Shown in pieces: positions 52,722-61,349 of a stretch of DNA of 64,000 nucleotides (positions are counted from its first letter, which is position 1; every line of letters starts with the position of its first letter). Below the pieces are notes generated by a model. The model was not told the origin of the DNA. It made no database searches and saw nothing but the letters and a program-made list of their open reading frames with translations. Source of the stretch: Gelria sp. Kuro-4. Lineage in GTDB: Bacteria > Bacillota > DTU030 > DUMP01. The stretch lies in the NCBI RefSeq assembly GCF_019668485.1, contig NZ_AP024619.1, positions 743,001 through 807,000 on the forward strand. Reading direction: 5' to 3'. Made by a program: the position numbers and the translations under genes.

Positions 52722-53486
52722 ATGGCGGAAAGGATTATGCTCGACGTGAGCGAGGTTACCAAGACGTACCGCTTGGGCCGCATCCAGGTGCCGGCCCTGC
52801 GCGGGGTGACGCTGGGGATCCGCCCGGGAGAGATGGTGGCCATCATGGGGCCGTCCGGCTCGGGTAAATCCACGCTGATGAACATCCTGGGTTGCTTGGA
52901 CCGGCCGACCGGCGGCGCCTACCGCCTGGACGGCGAGGAGGTCGGCAAAAAGAGCGACCGGGACCTGGCGGCCATCCGCAACCGCAAGATCGGCTTTATC
53001 TTTCAGAGCTTCAACCTCCTTCCGCAGCTTACGGCGCTGGAGAACGTGGAACTGCCCCTTATTTACCGGGGGCTCGCTTCCCGGGAGCGGCGCGAGCGTG
53101 CCGAGGCGGCCCTGGTGCGCCTGGGGCTTAAGGAGCGGCTCCGCCACAGCCCGCGCGAGCTTTCCGGCGGCCAGCAGCAGCGTGTGGCCATCGCCCGGGC
53201 GGTGGCGGCGCGGCCCGAGGTGATCCTGGCCGATGAGCCCACGGGAAACCTGGACTCGCGCGCGGGCGAGGAGATCCTGGCCGTCTTCCAAGAGCTGCAC
53301 GGCGAGGGGATTACGCTGGTTATGGTGACGCACGACCTGAACGTGGCCCGGCACTGCGAACGCGTGCTGCGCCTGGCCGATGGGCACATCGTGAGCGACG
53401 AGCGCGTGCGGCCGGAGGAGCGCCTCCTGGCGCGCGAGGTGCTGGCCACGCTGCCGGCGGCCGAGGAAGGGGTGAACGGGCAGTGA
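52722..53486 (+). CDS. ABC transporter ATPase, MacB/LolD type
   Basis: The 254-residue ATPase has Walker A GPSGSGKST, Q-loop FQSFNLLPQL, signature LSGGQQQRVAIARA, Walker B ILADEPTGNLDS and the H-loop His in VMVTHD. It powers the adjacent FtsX-type permease. The ATG follows taaggagcgctcacc. Its stop overlaps the permease start by 4 nt. Confidence 0.95.
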   Translation: MAERIMLDVSEVTKTYRLGRIQVPALRGVTLGIRPGEMVAIMGPSGSGKSTLMNILGCLDRPTGGAYRLDGEEVGKKSDRDLAAIRNRKIGFIFQSFNLLPQLTALENVELPLIYRGLASRERRERAEAALVRLGLKERLRHSPRELSGGQQQRVAIARAVAARPEVILADEPTGNLDSRAGEEILAVFQELHGEGITLVMVTHDLNVARHCERVLRLADGHIVSDERVRPEERLLAREVLATLPAAEEGVNGQ

Positions 53487-54643
53487 CTTTCCTTCTCAGC
53501 ATGAAGTTGGCCTGGCGCAGTATCCTGGGCAACAAGGTGCGCTCCTTCCTTACCATGCTGGGCGTGATCATCGGCGTGGCTTCGGTGATTGCCTTGGTCT
53601 CGGTGGGCCAGGGGGCGCGGCTCGACATCCAGCGGCACCTGGAGAGCCTGGGGTCGAACGTCATCGAGGTGCACAGCCAAGGGTGGGACGTGCGTTTTAC
53701 TCCCGAACTGGTCGAGGATCTGAAAACGCGCGTGACCGGTGTTAAGTACGTGATGCCTGTGGTAGGCATGGGCGGGAACCTTAAATGGCGCAACAGCTTC
53801 ATTGATACCTCGGCCCAGGGGGTCACGCAGGACTTCATCGCGATCCGGGAGTTTCAGCTGGCGGGCGGCCGCAACCTTTCCGAGGTGGACGTGCGCGAGC
53901 GGCGGCGGGTGATGGTGGTGGGCGCCGCCGTTCGTGATCAGCTGTTCCGCGGCGTAAACCCGGTGGGCCAGGAGGTCTACTTCAACAACCAGCGCTTCAC
54001 GGTGGTGGGGGTGCTGGAGGCAAAGATGCCGGACCAGGAGTACGGCATCGACCGCACCATCTACTTACCGTACACCACCGCCCAGCGCCTCATGGGGGGA
54101 AACGCCCGCATCGACAGCCTGAACATTAAAGCCGCCGGCGCCAAGGAGGCCTCCCAGGCGGCCCTGCAGCTCAAGCGCATCTTCTTTAAAATGTACCGGC
54201 GCCCCGACGCCGCCTACGTGATGAGCCGGGACGATATGTTAAAGCAGGTGGCTGAGATGAACCGCGTGATGACCCTGATGCTGGGGGCCATCGCCGGCAT
54301 CTCGCTCCTCGTGGGCGGTATCGGCATCATGAACATCATGCTCGTCTCCGTCACGGAGCGCACGCGTGAGATCGGCATCCGCAAGGCCGTGGGCGCGAAA
54401 AATTCGCAGATTCTGGGCCAGTTCCTCATTGAGGCCGCCATCTTAAGCGGCGCCGGCGGCATCGTGGGCATCCTGGTGGGGGCGGGGGCGTCACTGCTCA
54501 TCCGCCGCTTCGGCCCGCCTACCGCCCTTTCCCCCTTCTCCATCATCGTCGCTTTCGGCTTTGCCCTGCTCGTCGGCGCGGCCTCCGGGGTGTGGCCCGC
54601 CGCCAAAGCCGCCTCCCTCCAACCCACCGACGCCCTCCGCTAA
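53483..54643 (+). CDS. MacB-type FtsX-domain ABC permease
   Basis: The 386-residue permease has TM1 (SFLTMLGVIIGVASVIALVSV), a MacB periplasmic-core domain, and three C-terminal helices of the FtsX domain (ISLLVGGIGIMNIMLVSVTERTREIGIRKAVGAK). With the adaptor and ATPase it forms a peptide, lipid or antibiotic exporter; substrate unknown. GTG 53483 is coupled to the ATPase gene. A family A repeat begins 4 nt after the stop. Confidence 0.93.
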   Translation: MTFLLSMKLAWRSILGNKVRSFLTMLGVIIGVASVIALVSVGQGARLDIQRHLESLGSNVIEVHSQGWDVRFTPELVEDLKTRVTGVKYVMPVVGMGGNLKWRNSFIDTSAQGVTQDFIAIREFQLAGGRNLSEVDVRERRRVMVVGAAVRDQLFRGVNPVGQEVYFNNQRFTVVGVLEAKMPDQEYGIDRTIYLPYTTAQRLMGGNARIDSLNIKAAGAKEASQAALQLKRIFFKMYRRPDAAYVMSRDDMLKQVAEMNRVMTLMLGAIAGISLLVGGIGIMNIMLVSVTERTREIGIRKAVGAKNSQILGQFLIEAAILSGAGGIVGILVGAGASLLIRRFGPPTALSPFSIIVAFGFALLVGAASGVWPAAKAASLQPTDALR

Positions 54644-54646
54644 CCC

Positions 54647-54900
54647 GGGGTCAGGTATCAACTTATCAAAGTAATTATCAACCCTGCGAAAATGAAGAAC
54701 TGACAGGGCTCACCCTTTGAGGGGCGAGCCCTTTGCCCATTTTGCTTGCTCGTTCAGGAGTCACGATGATACAATTGCCTTTGGAGTAAATCGCTGGGGC
54801 CTGCTTTCTTGCCTTGAGATTGGCCGTTGGGACAGTCCCGCAGTTAACCTTGGCTGGTCGCAATTCTGAGAGTTACTTTGGAAAGTTGATACCTGACCCC
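54647..54900 (+). mobile_element. Family A bracketed intergenic element
   Basis: Inverted cores at 54647-54664 and 54883-54900 enclose 218 bp with no gene. The interior holds a terminator-like stem (AGGGCTC / GAGCCCT, 54705-54734). The left end follows the permease stop and the right end precedes the murJ ribosome site. Confidence 0.7.
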
Positions 54901-54915
54901 GAGGAGGATGAGCGA

Positions 54916-56517
54916 GTGAGCCGGTGGGAAGCGGCGAAGGCGGCCGGGGTGATCCTGGCGGCGACGATTGTGAGCAAGATACTGGGTTTTGGGCGCGAGG
55001 CGGCGCTGGCGGCCGGGTTTGGGGCCAGCGCCGCTATGGATGCCTACCTGGTGGCGCAAATGGTGCCGATGATGCTCCTCGGCCTGGTGGGGTCGGCGCT
55101 CACCACGGCGGCCATCCCGGTTTTCACCGCCTACGGGACGGGCACGAAAAAAGAGGAGTTGCCCCGCGTGATCTGGAGCACGTTTCATGTGGTACTCCTG
55201 GCCTTGTCCGGCCTTACGGCCGTGGGGGTGCTGGCGTCCCCCCTGGTAATCCGCCTGGTTGCGCCCGGCTTTTCGCCGGCGCAGGCAGCGCTGGCTACCC
55301 GCCTCAGCCGCATTATCATGCCGACGATGCTGCTCCTGGGGCTTGCCGGGTGGGCCACAGCTGTCCTCCAGGCGCGCAAGAGCTTTTTGGCGCCGGCCAT
55401 AGTGGGCATACCCAACAACATCTGCCTGATCGTTTTCGCCCTCTGGGCGGCTCACCACGGCGGCATCGCTACGCTGGCGTGGTTCACGCTGCTCGCTACC
55501 AGCACTCAGCTTCTTGTGCAGGTGCCCGCTCTGCTGCGCTCCGGCCTGCGCTACCAACCGGCCCTGGAACTTACGCACCCGGCCGTGCGCCGCATCGGGA
55601 TTCTGATGGCCCCGGTGGTTCTGGGTGTGGCGGTGGGACAGATCAACACGGTGGTGGACCGCATCCTGGCTTCCGGGCTGCCGGCGGGGAGCATCGCGGC
55701 GCTCAATTACGCCAACCGGGCTGCCATGTTGCCCATCGGCTTTCTCATTACGCCAGTCCTCACCGTGTTTTACCCCAGCCTGGCGGCCCGCTGGTCGGCG
55801 GGGGACCAGGCCCGCTTTCGCGAACTGGTAGAAGAGGGCCTTATTATCTGCCTCTTTCTCCTTGTCCCCGTAACTGTAGGGCTGGCCCTGCTCCGCGTGG
55901 ACGTGGTGCGCTTTATCTTCGAGCGCGGTGCCTTCGATGCCCGGGCCACCCAGGCCACGGCTGTCGCCACCCTGTGTTACGGATTGGCGCTCCTGCCCAT
56001 CGCCTGGCGGGACCACCTAAGCCGTGCCTTTTACGCCCTGCAGGATACCTCCACCCCAATGCTCACCGGCTTTGCCGCCATCGCGGCCAACATCGTTCTC
56101 AACCTCGTCCTGGTGCGTTACCTGGCGCACGCCGGGCTTGCCCTCGCCACGGCCCTGGCGAATACTTTGGGTTGCGTTTTGTTGCTGCTGCTGCTGCGCC
56201 GTCGCCTGGGCGGTCTGGGCGGCCGCAGGCTGGCCGAGAATGCCGTTCGAATCTGTGCTTCGTCGGTGGTGATGGCGGTGGTAGTGGCTCTCCTGCAGCA
56301 CCTTTTCCCCTTTGGGGGACCGGCCTTCATAAAATTGGCCGGCCTGCTGCCGCTGCCGGCCGGCCTGGCCTCCTTTGCGGCCCAGGCGCTGCGGCTGGCT
56401 CTCCTCATCGGCGCCGGCGCCCTGGTCTACGCCTTCGGGGTCAGGTATCAACTTCGCACGCTTTTTCTCAAACATGCGAAGCGGCCCTTTCCCGGCATAC
56501 TGACATCGCGCCACTAG
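54916..56517 (+). CDS. murJ: Lipid II flippase MurJ
   Basis: The 533-residue protein has 14 hydrophobic segments and MurJ/MviN blocks: SRWEAAKAAGVILAATIVSKILGFGREAALAAGFG, AYLVAQMVPMMLLGL, and FSPAQAALATRLSRIIMPTMLLLGLAGWATAVLQARKSF. It flips lipid II for peptidoglycan synthesis. GTG 54916 is 8 nt after GAGGAGG, which abuts a family A repeat. The last 26 residues (VRYQLRTLFLKHAKRP.. to TSRH) are encoded by a second family A copy and the DNA after it, so the native C-terminus is lost or extended. Confidence 0.92.
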   Translation: MSRWEAAKAAGVILAATIVSKILGFGREAALAAGFGASAAMDAYLVAQMVPMMLLGLVGSALTTAAIPVFTAYGTGTKKEELPRVIWSTFHVVLLALSGLTAVGVLASPLVIRLVAPGFSPAQAALATRLSRIIMPTMLLLGLAGWATAVLQARKSFLAPAIVGIPNNICLIVFALWAAHHGGIATLAWFTLLATSTQLLVQVPALLRSGLRYQPALELTHPAVRRIGILMAPVVLGVAVGQINTVVDRILASGLPAGSIAALNYANRAAMLPIGFLITPVLTVFYPSLAARWSAGDQARFRELVEEGLIICLFLLVPVTVGLALLRVDVVRFIFERGAFDARATQATAVATLCYGLALLPIAWRDHLSRAFYALQDTSTPMLTGFAAIAANIVLNLVLVRYLAHAGLALATALANTLGCVLLLLLLRRRLGGLGGRRLAENAVRICASSVVMAVVVALLQHLFPFGGPAFIKLAGLLPLPAGLASFAAQALRLALLIGAGALVYAFGVRYQLRTLFLKHAKRPFPGILTSRH

Positions 56518-56748
56518 ACGCTGAAGGGAATAGGAACCCGCCCTAAAGAGCAGGTTCCTTTTTTGATGCTCCACCATTGACAGGCGGCAACCTGCAGCAA
56601 GATAGGAGGTTCCGCCCTTAAGAGGTGAACTCCATCTGTCTCAGCTTCGGCGTTTGTTTGCTGGAAAGCGAAATACGCGAAGAAGTTGATACCAGGTCCC
56701 CGGTTTCGCAGAACTGAGAAAAACAGTAAAAAGTTGATACCTGACCCC
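56437..56748 (+). mobile_element. Family A bracketed element between murJ and the NYN gene
   Basis: Cores at 56437-56454 (+) and 56731-56748 (-) face outward, with an extra variant copy at 56683-56701 (aagttgataccaggtcccc). The interior carries the terminator AGGAACC / GGTTCCT plus TTTTTT (56532-56566). It lies between two convergent genes. Confidence 0.7.
56532..56566 (+). terminator. Terminator after murJ
   Basis: AGGAACC pairs with GGTTCCT across 14 nt and is followed by a TTTTTT run, 15 nt past the murJ stop. Confidence 0.8.
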
Positions 56749-56750
56749 GA

Positions 56751-57479
56751 TCAGGAGGAGGCGACGGCGAGGGTGGGAATTTTGAGGACGCGGACATCGG
56801 CCTGCGGGGTGTGCTCGATGACCTGGATGAAGATGCCCTCGTCAATGAGGGTGGCCAGGGCCTTGCGGACGGCTACTTCATCGACCTGGCGCACCTTGCT
56901 GTAGATGGCCACGGTTTTGTTGAAGGTGACGAAGGGGTGGGTGTGAATGGAGTTGGTGACAAAGGCCACCAGGTCGTCCCGGTCCACGGGGGCGGCATCG
57001 GCGTCCACCGCCAGCTCGCGTACCTCGGAGGCGCTCTGGTAAAGCTCGCGGTTGATGAAGTGCGGCAGCCCTACCACCACAATATTCTTCTTGCAGCGGA
57101 CGCGCAGCCGGGCCACCACGCTGGAGAAATGCCCGTCGCCGGTGACAATCACGAAGGTGTTAATGTCTTCCTGATCCAGGTAGGTGCCGTAGATGGCGTC
57201 CAGCATGGCAAAGTCGGTGTAGTTTTTAGCCCGTTCCCGGGTGCGGTCGGCGGCGGCATCCACCATCTCGATGCTCTGAGTCCGAAGGAGGTACGCGGCA
57301 CGGCGCAGCTCCTCCGAGCTGGCCAGGTCGGCGAAGGCCTTAGCGACCTTGAGCTCGCCGTACTCGGAGGCGATGCGGATGAGTTCTTCCGGGCGCGGGG
57401 AGACGCCGTACTGGTTGCACAAGGTGAAGAAGAGATACTCAAAGTCGATAAACAAGGCTACTTTTTGTTCCTTGGCCAT
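56751..57479 (-). CDS. NYN-domain (LabA/DUF88-type) ribonuclease-like protein
   Basis: The 242-residue protein has a PIN-like NYN domain: VALFIDFEYLFFTLCN (Asp), KNYTDFAMLDAIYGTYLD (Asp pair) and TFVIVTGDGHFSSVVARLR (Asp), the catalytic set. The C-terminal 90 residues (VRQVDEVAVRKALATLIDEGIF) look like a winged-helix/OST-HTH-type RNA-binding module. The role is likely RNA processing or decay. ATG 57479 follows aaaggatgactctta. A family A copy starts 2 nt past the stop. The upstream 57480-57692 has no gene. Confidence 0.82.
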   Translation of the reverse strand: MAKEQKVALFIDFEYLFFTLCNQYGVSPRPEELIRIASEYGELKVAKAFADLASSEELRRAAYLLRTQSIEMVDAAADRTRERAKNYTDFAMLDAIYGTYLDQEDINTFVIVTGDGHFSSVVARLRVRCKKNIVVVGLPHFINRELYQSASEVRELAVDADAAPVDRDDLVAFVTNSIHTHPFVTFNKTVAIYSKVRQVDEVAVRKALATLIDEGIFIQVIEHTPQADVRVLKIPTLAVASS

Positions 57480-57692
57480 TAAGAGTCATCCTTTCTTTTT
57501 CTTGAATCTTCTTTTACTAGTTTCTCATTGGACCGCTTCCTATATACTACCATGCACAAATCTCCGCCCTGCCCCGGCCTCCCCGTTCCCGCACCAGGGC
57601 CTTCCGACCCACCCCGTGCACCTGCCGTCGACCCACAGCTCACCCGGCTTTAAGCGGCCCATAACCCCACATTATTGTGCGACAAAAAAGAC

Positions 57693-57721
57693 TTGACGCC
57701 CGTTTCCAACCGTTATATAAT
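57693..57721 (+). promoter_or_regulatory. Sigma-A promoter of the exported amidohydrolase cluster
   Basis: TTGACG and TATAAT are separated by 17 bp, about 70 bp before the ATG of the amidohydrolase. The first transcribed bases are likely near 57728. Confidence 0.9.
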
Positions 57722-57797
57722 GTACCACAACTAACCGGCGCGCAGGTTAGGTGACGGCCTCGGGGGTCCAAAACTATGAGGGCAAGGGGGAGAAACC

Positions 57798-59126
57798 ATG
57801 CTGGCAGGCAGGAGGTACCGGCAGGTTCTGGCGCTTAGTTCGGCGCTGGTTCTGCTCGTTTCTGTGACGGCTCAGGCAGCGCCGCGCGCGAGCCAAGTGC
57901 GGGCCGCGGCAGTGAAACTGGTGGAGGCACAGGCGGAAAAGCTGTATTCCATGGGCGACTGGATGTACAAGAACCCCGAACCTGGTTACAACGAGTTTGA
58001 GGCGGTGCAGCTTTTAACCGGCTACCTTAAGGACAACGGCTTCAACGTGGAGACCGGCGTGGCCGAGCTGGAGACGGCATTCAAAGCCACTTTTCAGCAG
58101 GGGAGCGGCGGCCCCACCGTGGCCTACATTGTGGAGTATGACGCCCTGCGCGGCCCCGGCGGCACGGCCTTCCACGGCTGCCAGCACAACCTGCAGGGAC
58201 CGGCCGGGCTCGGCGCCGCTGTGGCCCTCAAGCAGGTAATGGAGCAGAACAAAATAAACGGCAGCGTGTGGGTGGTGGGTACCCCGGCCGAGGAGATTCC
58301 CCCGCCGGCCAAGGGTAAAATGCTGGCGGCGGGCGTTTTTGACGGCGCGGACGTCATCCTGATGTTCCACGGGAGCGGCACCACCAACCGCCTGGCCGCC
58401 GGTTGGTCCGGCGTAACCTTGGACTCCACGCGCTACCTCTTTAAGGGTAAGAGCGCCCACGCCTCCGGCGACCCCTGGAACGGCCTCGACGCCCTCGACG
58501 CGGCCCGCCTGATGTTCGCCGGGGTGGACGCCTACCGCGAGCACATCCTGCCCGATGCCCGCATTCACGGGGTGATCACCAAAGGTGGCGACGCCCCCAA
58601 CGTGATCCCGTCCATTGCCGAAACCGATTTCTTCTACCGCCACCCCACCCGCGAGTACGTGGATAAGATGGGCCAGCGCCTGGAGGCTATCGCCAAGGCG
58701 GCGGCCATGATGACGGGCACCGAGGTGGAGATCACCAACTACGGCAAGTACTACAACACCCTGGGCCTGGCTGCCCTGGAGGAACGCGCCTTCACCTACG
58801 CCAAGGAGTACGGGGCGCAGGCCATCGATGAAGAGCCGAAAGCAGGCGGTTCCACCGACTTTGCCGAGCTTTCCGGGCACATCCCGGCCATCTCCCTCAG
58901 CATCGCCAGTAAGCCCAAAACCGCGGCGGGCCACTCCATCGAGGCGGCCGACGCCACGGTGGCCGAAATCGGCCGCCAGGGAATGCTTACCGCTTCCAAG
59001 GTGCTGGCTTCCCTGGGCGTTGACATCCTGACGGATGCCAAGTACCTAAAGAGCATCAAGGACGAGTTCACCAAGGCCGGCCCGCCCCCTACCCTGGCTA
59101 CGTACAAAAAGGTGGTCCGCTGGTAG
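57798..59126 (+). CDS. Exported M20-family amidohydrolase
   Basis: The 442-residue protein has a signal peptide (VLALSSALVLLVSVTAQAAP). The M20D fold follows: YNEFEAVQLLTGYLK, metal site AFHGCQHN with the EYDALRG just before it, GTPAEEIPPPAKGK, FHGSGTTN and AHASGDPWNG. It should hydrolyse N-acyl- or aminobenzoyl-type amino acids outside the membrane. ATG 57798 follows ggcaagggggagaaacc. It probably feeds free amino acids to the transporter downstream (inference). Confidence 0.87.
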   Translation: MLAGRRYRQVLALSSALVLLVSVTAQAAPRASQVRAAAVKLVEAQAEKLYSMGDWMYKNPEPGYNEFEAVQLLTGYLKDNGFNVETGVAELETAFKATFQQGSGGPTVAYIVEYDALRGPGGTAFHGCQHNLQGPAGLGAAVALKQVMEQNKINGSVWVVGTPAEEIPPPAKGKMLAAGVFDGADVILMFHGSGTTNRLAAGWSGVTLDSTRYLFKGKSAHASGDPWNGLDALDAARLMFAGVDAYREHILPDARIHGVITKGGDAPNVIPSIAETDFFYRHPTREYVDKMGQRLEAIAKAAAMMTGTEVEITNYGKYYNTLGLAALEERAFTYAKEYGAQAIDEEPKAGGSTDFAELSGHIPAISLSIASKPKTAAGHSIEAADATVAEIGRQGMLTASKVLASLGVDILTDAKYLKSIKDEFTKAGPPPTLATYKKVVRW

Positions 59127-59153
59127 AGGGAACCCGGCTAAATACGGCCCAGC

Positions 59154-59188
59154 AACCAGATCCGCCCCTCGTGGTGGATCTGGTTTTT
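59154..59188 (+). terminator. Terminator after the exported amidohydrolase
   Basis: AACCAGATCC / GGATCTGGTT with a 12-nt loop is followed by TTTGTT, 28 nt past the stop. The 59189-59355 stretch has no gene. Confidence 0.8.
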
Positions 59189-59355
59189 GTTGGATTGAAA
59201 AGATATTTTTCTAACAATGAAGGAAAGCGGGGCGATGACAGCTAATATGTATGGTGTGAAGACAACAGCAGCATATAGCAAAGATGGTGCAGCTGCATCA
59301 GTCGCAAAATTAGCACACACCCACTCAAGAATAGTGTAGAGCGAGGGGAGATTTC

Positions 59356-60216
59356 ATGAACAAAGCCCAGGAAGCCTTCAGCCGGCGCCTGAAAGAGAAG
59401 TGCAGGGAGCTTACGCCGGCCCAGCGCCGCGTGGCGGACTACCTCCTGGAGCACCTGGAGGAGGTGGCCTATACCTCGGCGGCACAGCTCGGCCGGCAGG
59501 CGGGGGTGAGCGAGTCCAGTGTACTGCGCCTCCTCAGCCGACTGGGGTACGATGGGTTTGCCACCTTCCAGAAATCGGTACAGAAAAATCTCACCACCCC
59601 CATCACCCTGGAGCGCTTCAACCGGAGCGCCAGCGGTGCGGGTGCGGAAGGGCCGGCCTGGGAAAAATCCTTTACCCTGGATATGGACAACCTCCACGCC
59701 GCCCTGGCGCAAGTCACCCCGGCGGACTTCGAAAGGGCCGCCGGCTACCTGGCGGCGGCGCGCCAGGTCTACGTGATCGGCCTGCGCTCTTCCTACGCCG
59801 CCGCCTACTTTCTGGCTTTTACCCTGAATGCGGTGCGCGGCAACGCCCGCTGCCTTACCCCGGGCGTGGGCGACCTGGCCGAGGGCCTGCGCGCCATCGG
59901 CCCGGAAGACGTTGTCCTTGGCATAGCCTTTCCGCGCTACACCCGGGACACCGTACGCGTTCTAGAGTTCGCCCGCACACGCGGGGCGCGCGTAATCGCT
60001 CTTACGGACGGCGTTTCCTCGCCGCTCGCGCCCCTGGCCGACGTGGTCTTTTTCCTGCCCAACGCCTCGCTGCACCCCATCGGCTCTGCTGTGCCGGCGT
60101 TGGCGCTCGGCAATGCCCTGGCGGGTGCGGTGGCGCTGGCCCAAAAGAAGGAGGTGATGGCCACCCTGAGCGCCGCCGAGGAGGCCTTTGACCAGTTGGA
60201 GACCTTTATTCACTAG
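59356..60216 (+). CDS. RpiR-family transcriptional regulator with SIS domain
   Basis: The 286-residue protein has an N-terminal HTH_6 (LTPAQRRVADYLLEHLEEVAYTSAAQLGRQAGVSESSVLRLLSRLGYDGFATFQ). The C-terminal SIS domain (VYVIGLRSSYAAAYFLAFTL, VLGIAFPRYTRDTVRVLEFA, VIALTDGVSSPLAPLADVVF) usually senses a phosphosugar or amino-sugar. It lies between the exported amidohydrolase and the opine dehydrogenase and probably controls them. ATG 59356 follows agcgaggggagatttc. Confidence 0.9.
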   Translation: MNKAQEAFSRRLKEKCRELTPAQRRVADYLLEHLEEVAYTSAAQLGRQAGVSESSVLRLLSRLGYDGFATFQKSVQKNLTTPITLERFNRSASGAGAEGPAWEKSFTLDMDNLHAALAQVTPADFERAAGYLAAARQVYVIGLRSSYAAAYFLAFTLNAVRGNARCLTPGVGDLAEGLRAIGPEDVVLGIAFPRYTRDTVRVLEFARTRGARVIALTDGVSSPLAPLADVVFFLPNASLHPIGSAVPALALGNALAGAVALAQKKEVMATLSAAEEAFDQLETFIH

Positions 60217-60236
60217 CACCGGACCATAAGAAGGGG

Positions 60237-61346
60237 ATGTTGAGAGTGCATTTAAGTCCCAGCAAAGTGGCCGTGATTGGCGGCGGAAACGGGGCGCGCG
60301 CCTTCGCCGGCCACCTGGCCTTAAAAGGCGCCCAGGTGCGCCTGGGCAGTAGTCTTCCAGGGGAGCTGAACGGCATCGCCGCCGCCGGCGGCGTCACCTT
60401 GGAAGGAGCTGTAACCGGCTTCGGTCCCGTGGAGGTGACCGGCGACGACTTCGCCCGCGCCCTGGAGGGAGCCGCCCTCATCCTGGTGGTGGTGCCTGCT
60501 TTTGCCCACCGGGACATCGCCCGCGCCCTGGCCCCGCACCTGGTGGACGGGCAAACCGTTATCCTCAACCCGGGCCGCACGGGTGGCGCGCTGGAGTTCG
60601 CGCACGTCCTCAAGGCCGCCGGGTGCCGCGCTCAGGTGCACCTGGCCGAAACCCAGACCCTGCTGTATGCCTGCCGCGCCGTCGGGGCGTCCGGGGTGAG
60701 CGTCAAGGGGGTTAAGCACGCCGTCACCCTGGCTGCTTTTCCGGCCGCGGGCACGCCGGCCGTGCTGGCCGCCCTGGAGCCCTACTTTACGGAGTTCAAG
60801 CCGGCGCCCACCGTGCTCGATACCAGCCTTATGAACATCGGAGCCGTGTTCCACCCCGCCACGGTGCTGCTTAATGCCGGGCGCGTGGAGGCCGGCGAGG
60901 ACTTTGAATTCTACCGCGATGGGATGACCCCTGCCGTTACGGCCGTCTTGGAGCGCATCGACGCCGAGCGCGTGGCGGTGGCCCAGAGCCTGGGTGCCCG
61001 CGTGCTCACGGCCAAGGAGTGGCTGGCGGCTGTGTACGACGCGCGCGGTGCCACCTTGCACGAAGCCCTCCTCAGCAACTCGGCCTATCACGAGATTAAG
61101 GCGCCTACCAGCCTCAAGGTGCGCTACCTCCTGGAAGACCTGCCCACCGGTCTCGTGCCCATTGCCTCCCTGGGCGCGGTGGCGGGGGTACCCACGCCCG
61201 TCTGCCGCGCGGTGGTGGAGCTCGGCAACGCCGCCCTGGGGGCGGACTTCTGGCACAGCGGCCGCACGGCCGAGAACCTGGGTCTGAGCGGCCTCGACCG
61301 CGCCGGGCTGCGCACCTACCTTGAGACAGGAAGAAAGGGGAGTTAA
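60237..61346 (+). CDS. NAD(P)-dependent opine dehydrogenase family protein
   Basis: The 369-residue protein has a Rossmann start KVAVIGGGNGARAFAGHLALKGAQVRLGS and a C-terminal octopine/nopaline dehydrogenase domain (NIGAVFHPATVLLNAGRVEA, DFEFYRDGMTPAVTAVLERI, ATLHEALLSNSAYHEIKAP). It oxidises or forms a secondary-amine opine from an amino acid and a keto acid. The start is ATG 60237 (ribosome site too close) or GTG 60246 (9 nt from aagggg). The gltS-type gene starts 3 nt after its stop. Confidence 0.88.
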   Translation: MLRVHLSPSKVAVIGGGNGARAFAGHLALKGAQVRLGSSLPGELNGIAAAGGVTLEGAVTGFGPVEVTGDDFARALEGAALILVVVPAFAHRDIARALAPHLVDGQTVILNPGRTGGALEFAHVLKAAGCRAQVHLAETQTLLYACRAVGASGVSVKGVKHAVTLAAFPAAGTPAVLAALEPYFTEFKPAPTVLDTSLMNIGAVFHPATVLLNAGRVEAGEDFEFYRDGMTPAVTAVLERIDAERVAVAQSLGARVLTAKEWLAAVYDARGATLHEALLSNSAYHEIKAPTSLKVRYLLEDLPTGLVPIASLGAVAGVPTPVCRAVVELGNAALGADFWHSGRTAENLGLSGLDRAGLRTYLETGRKGS

Positions 61347-61349
61347 GTT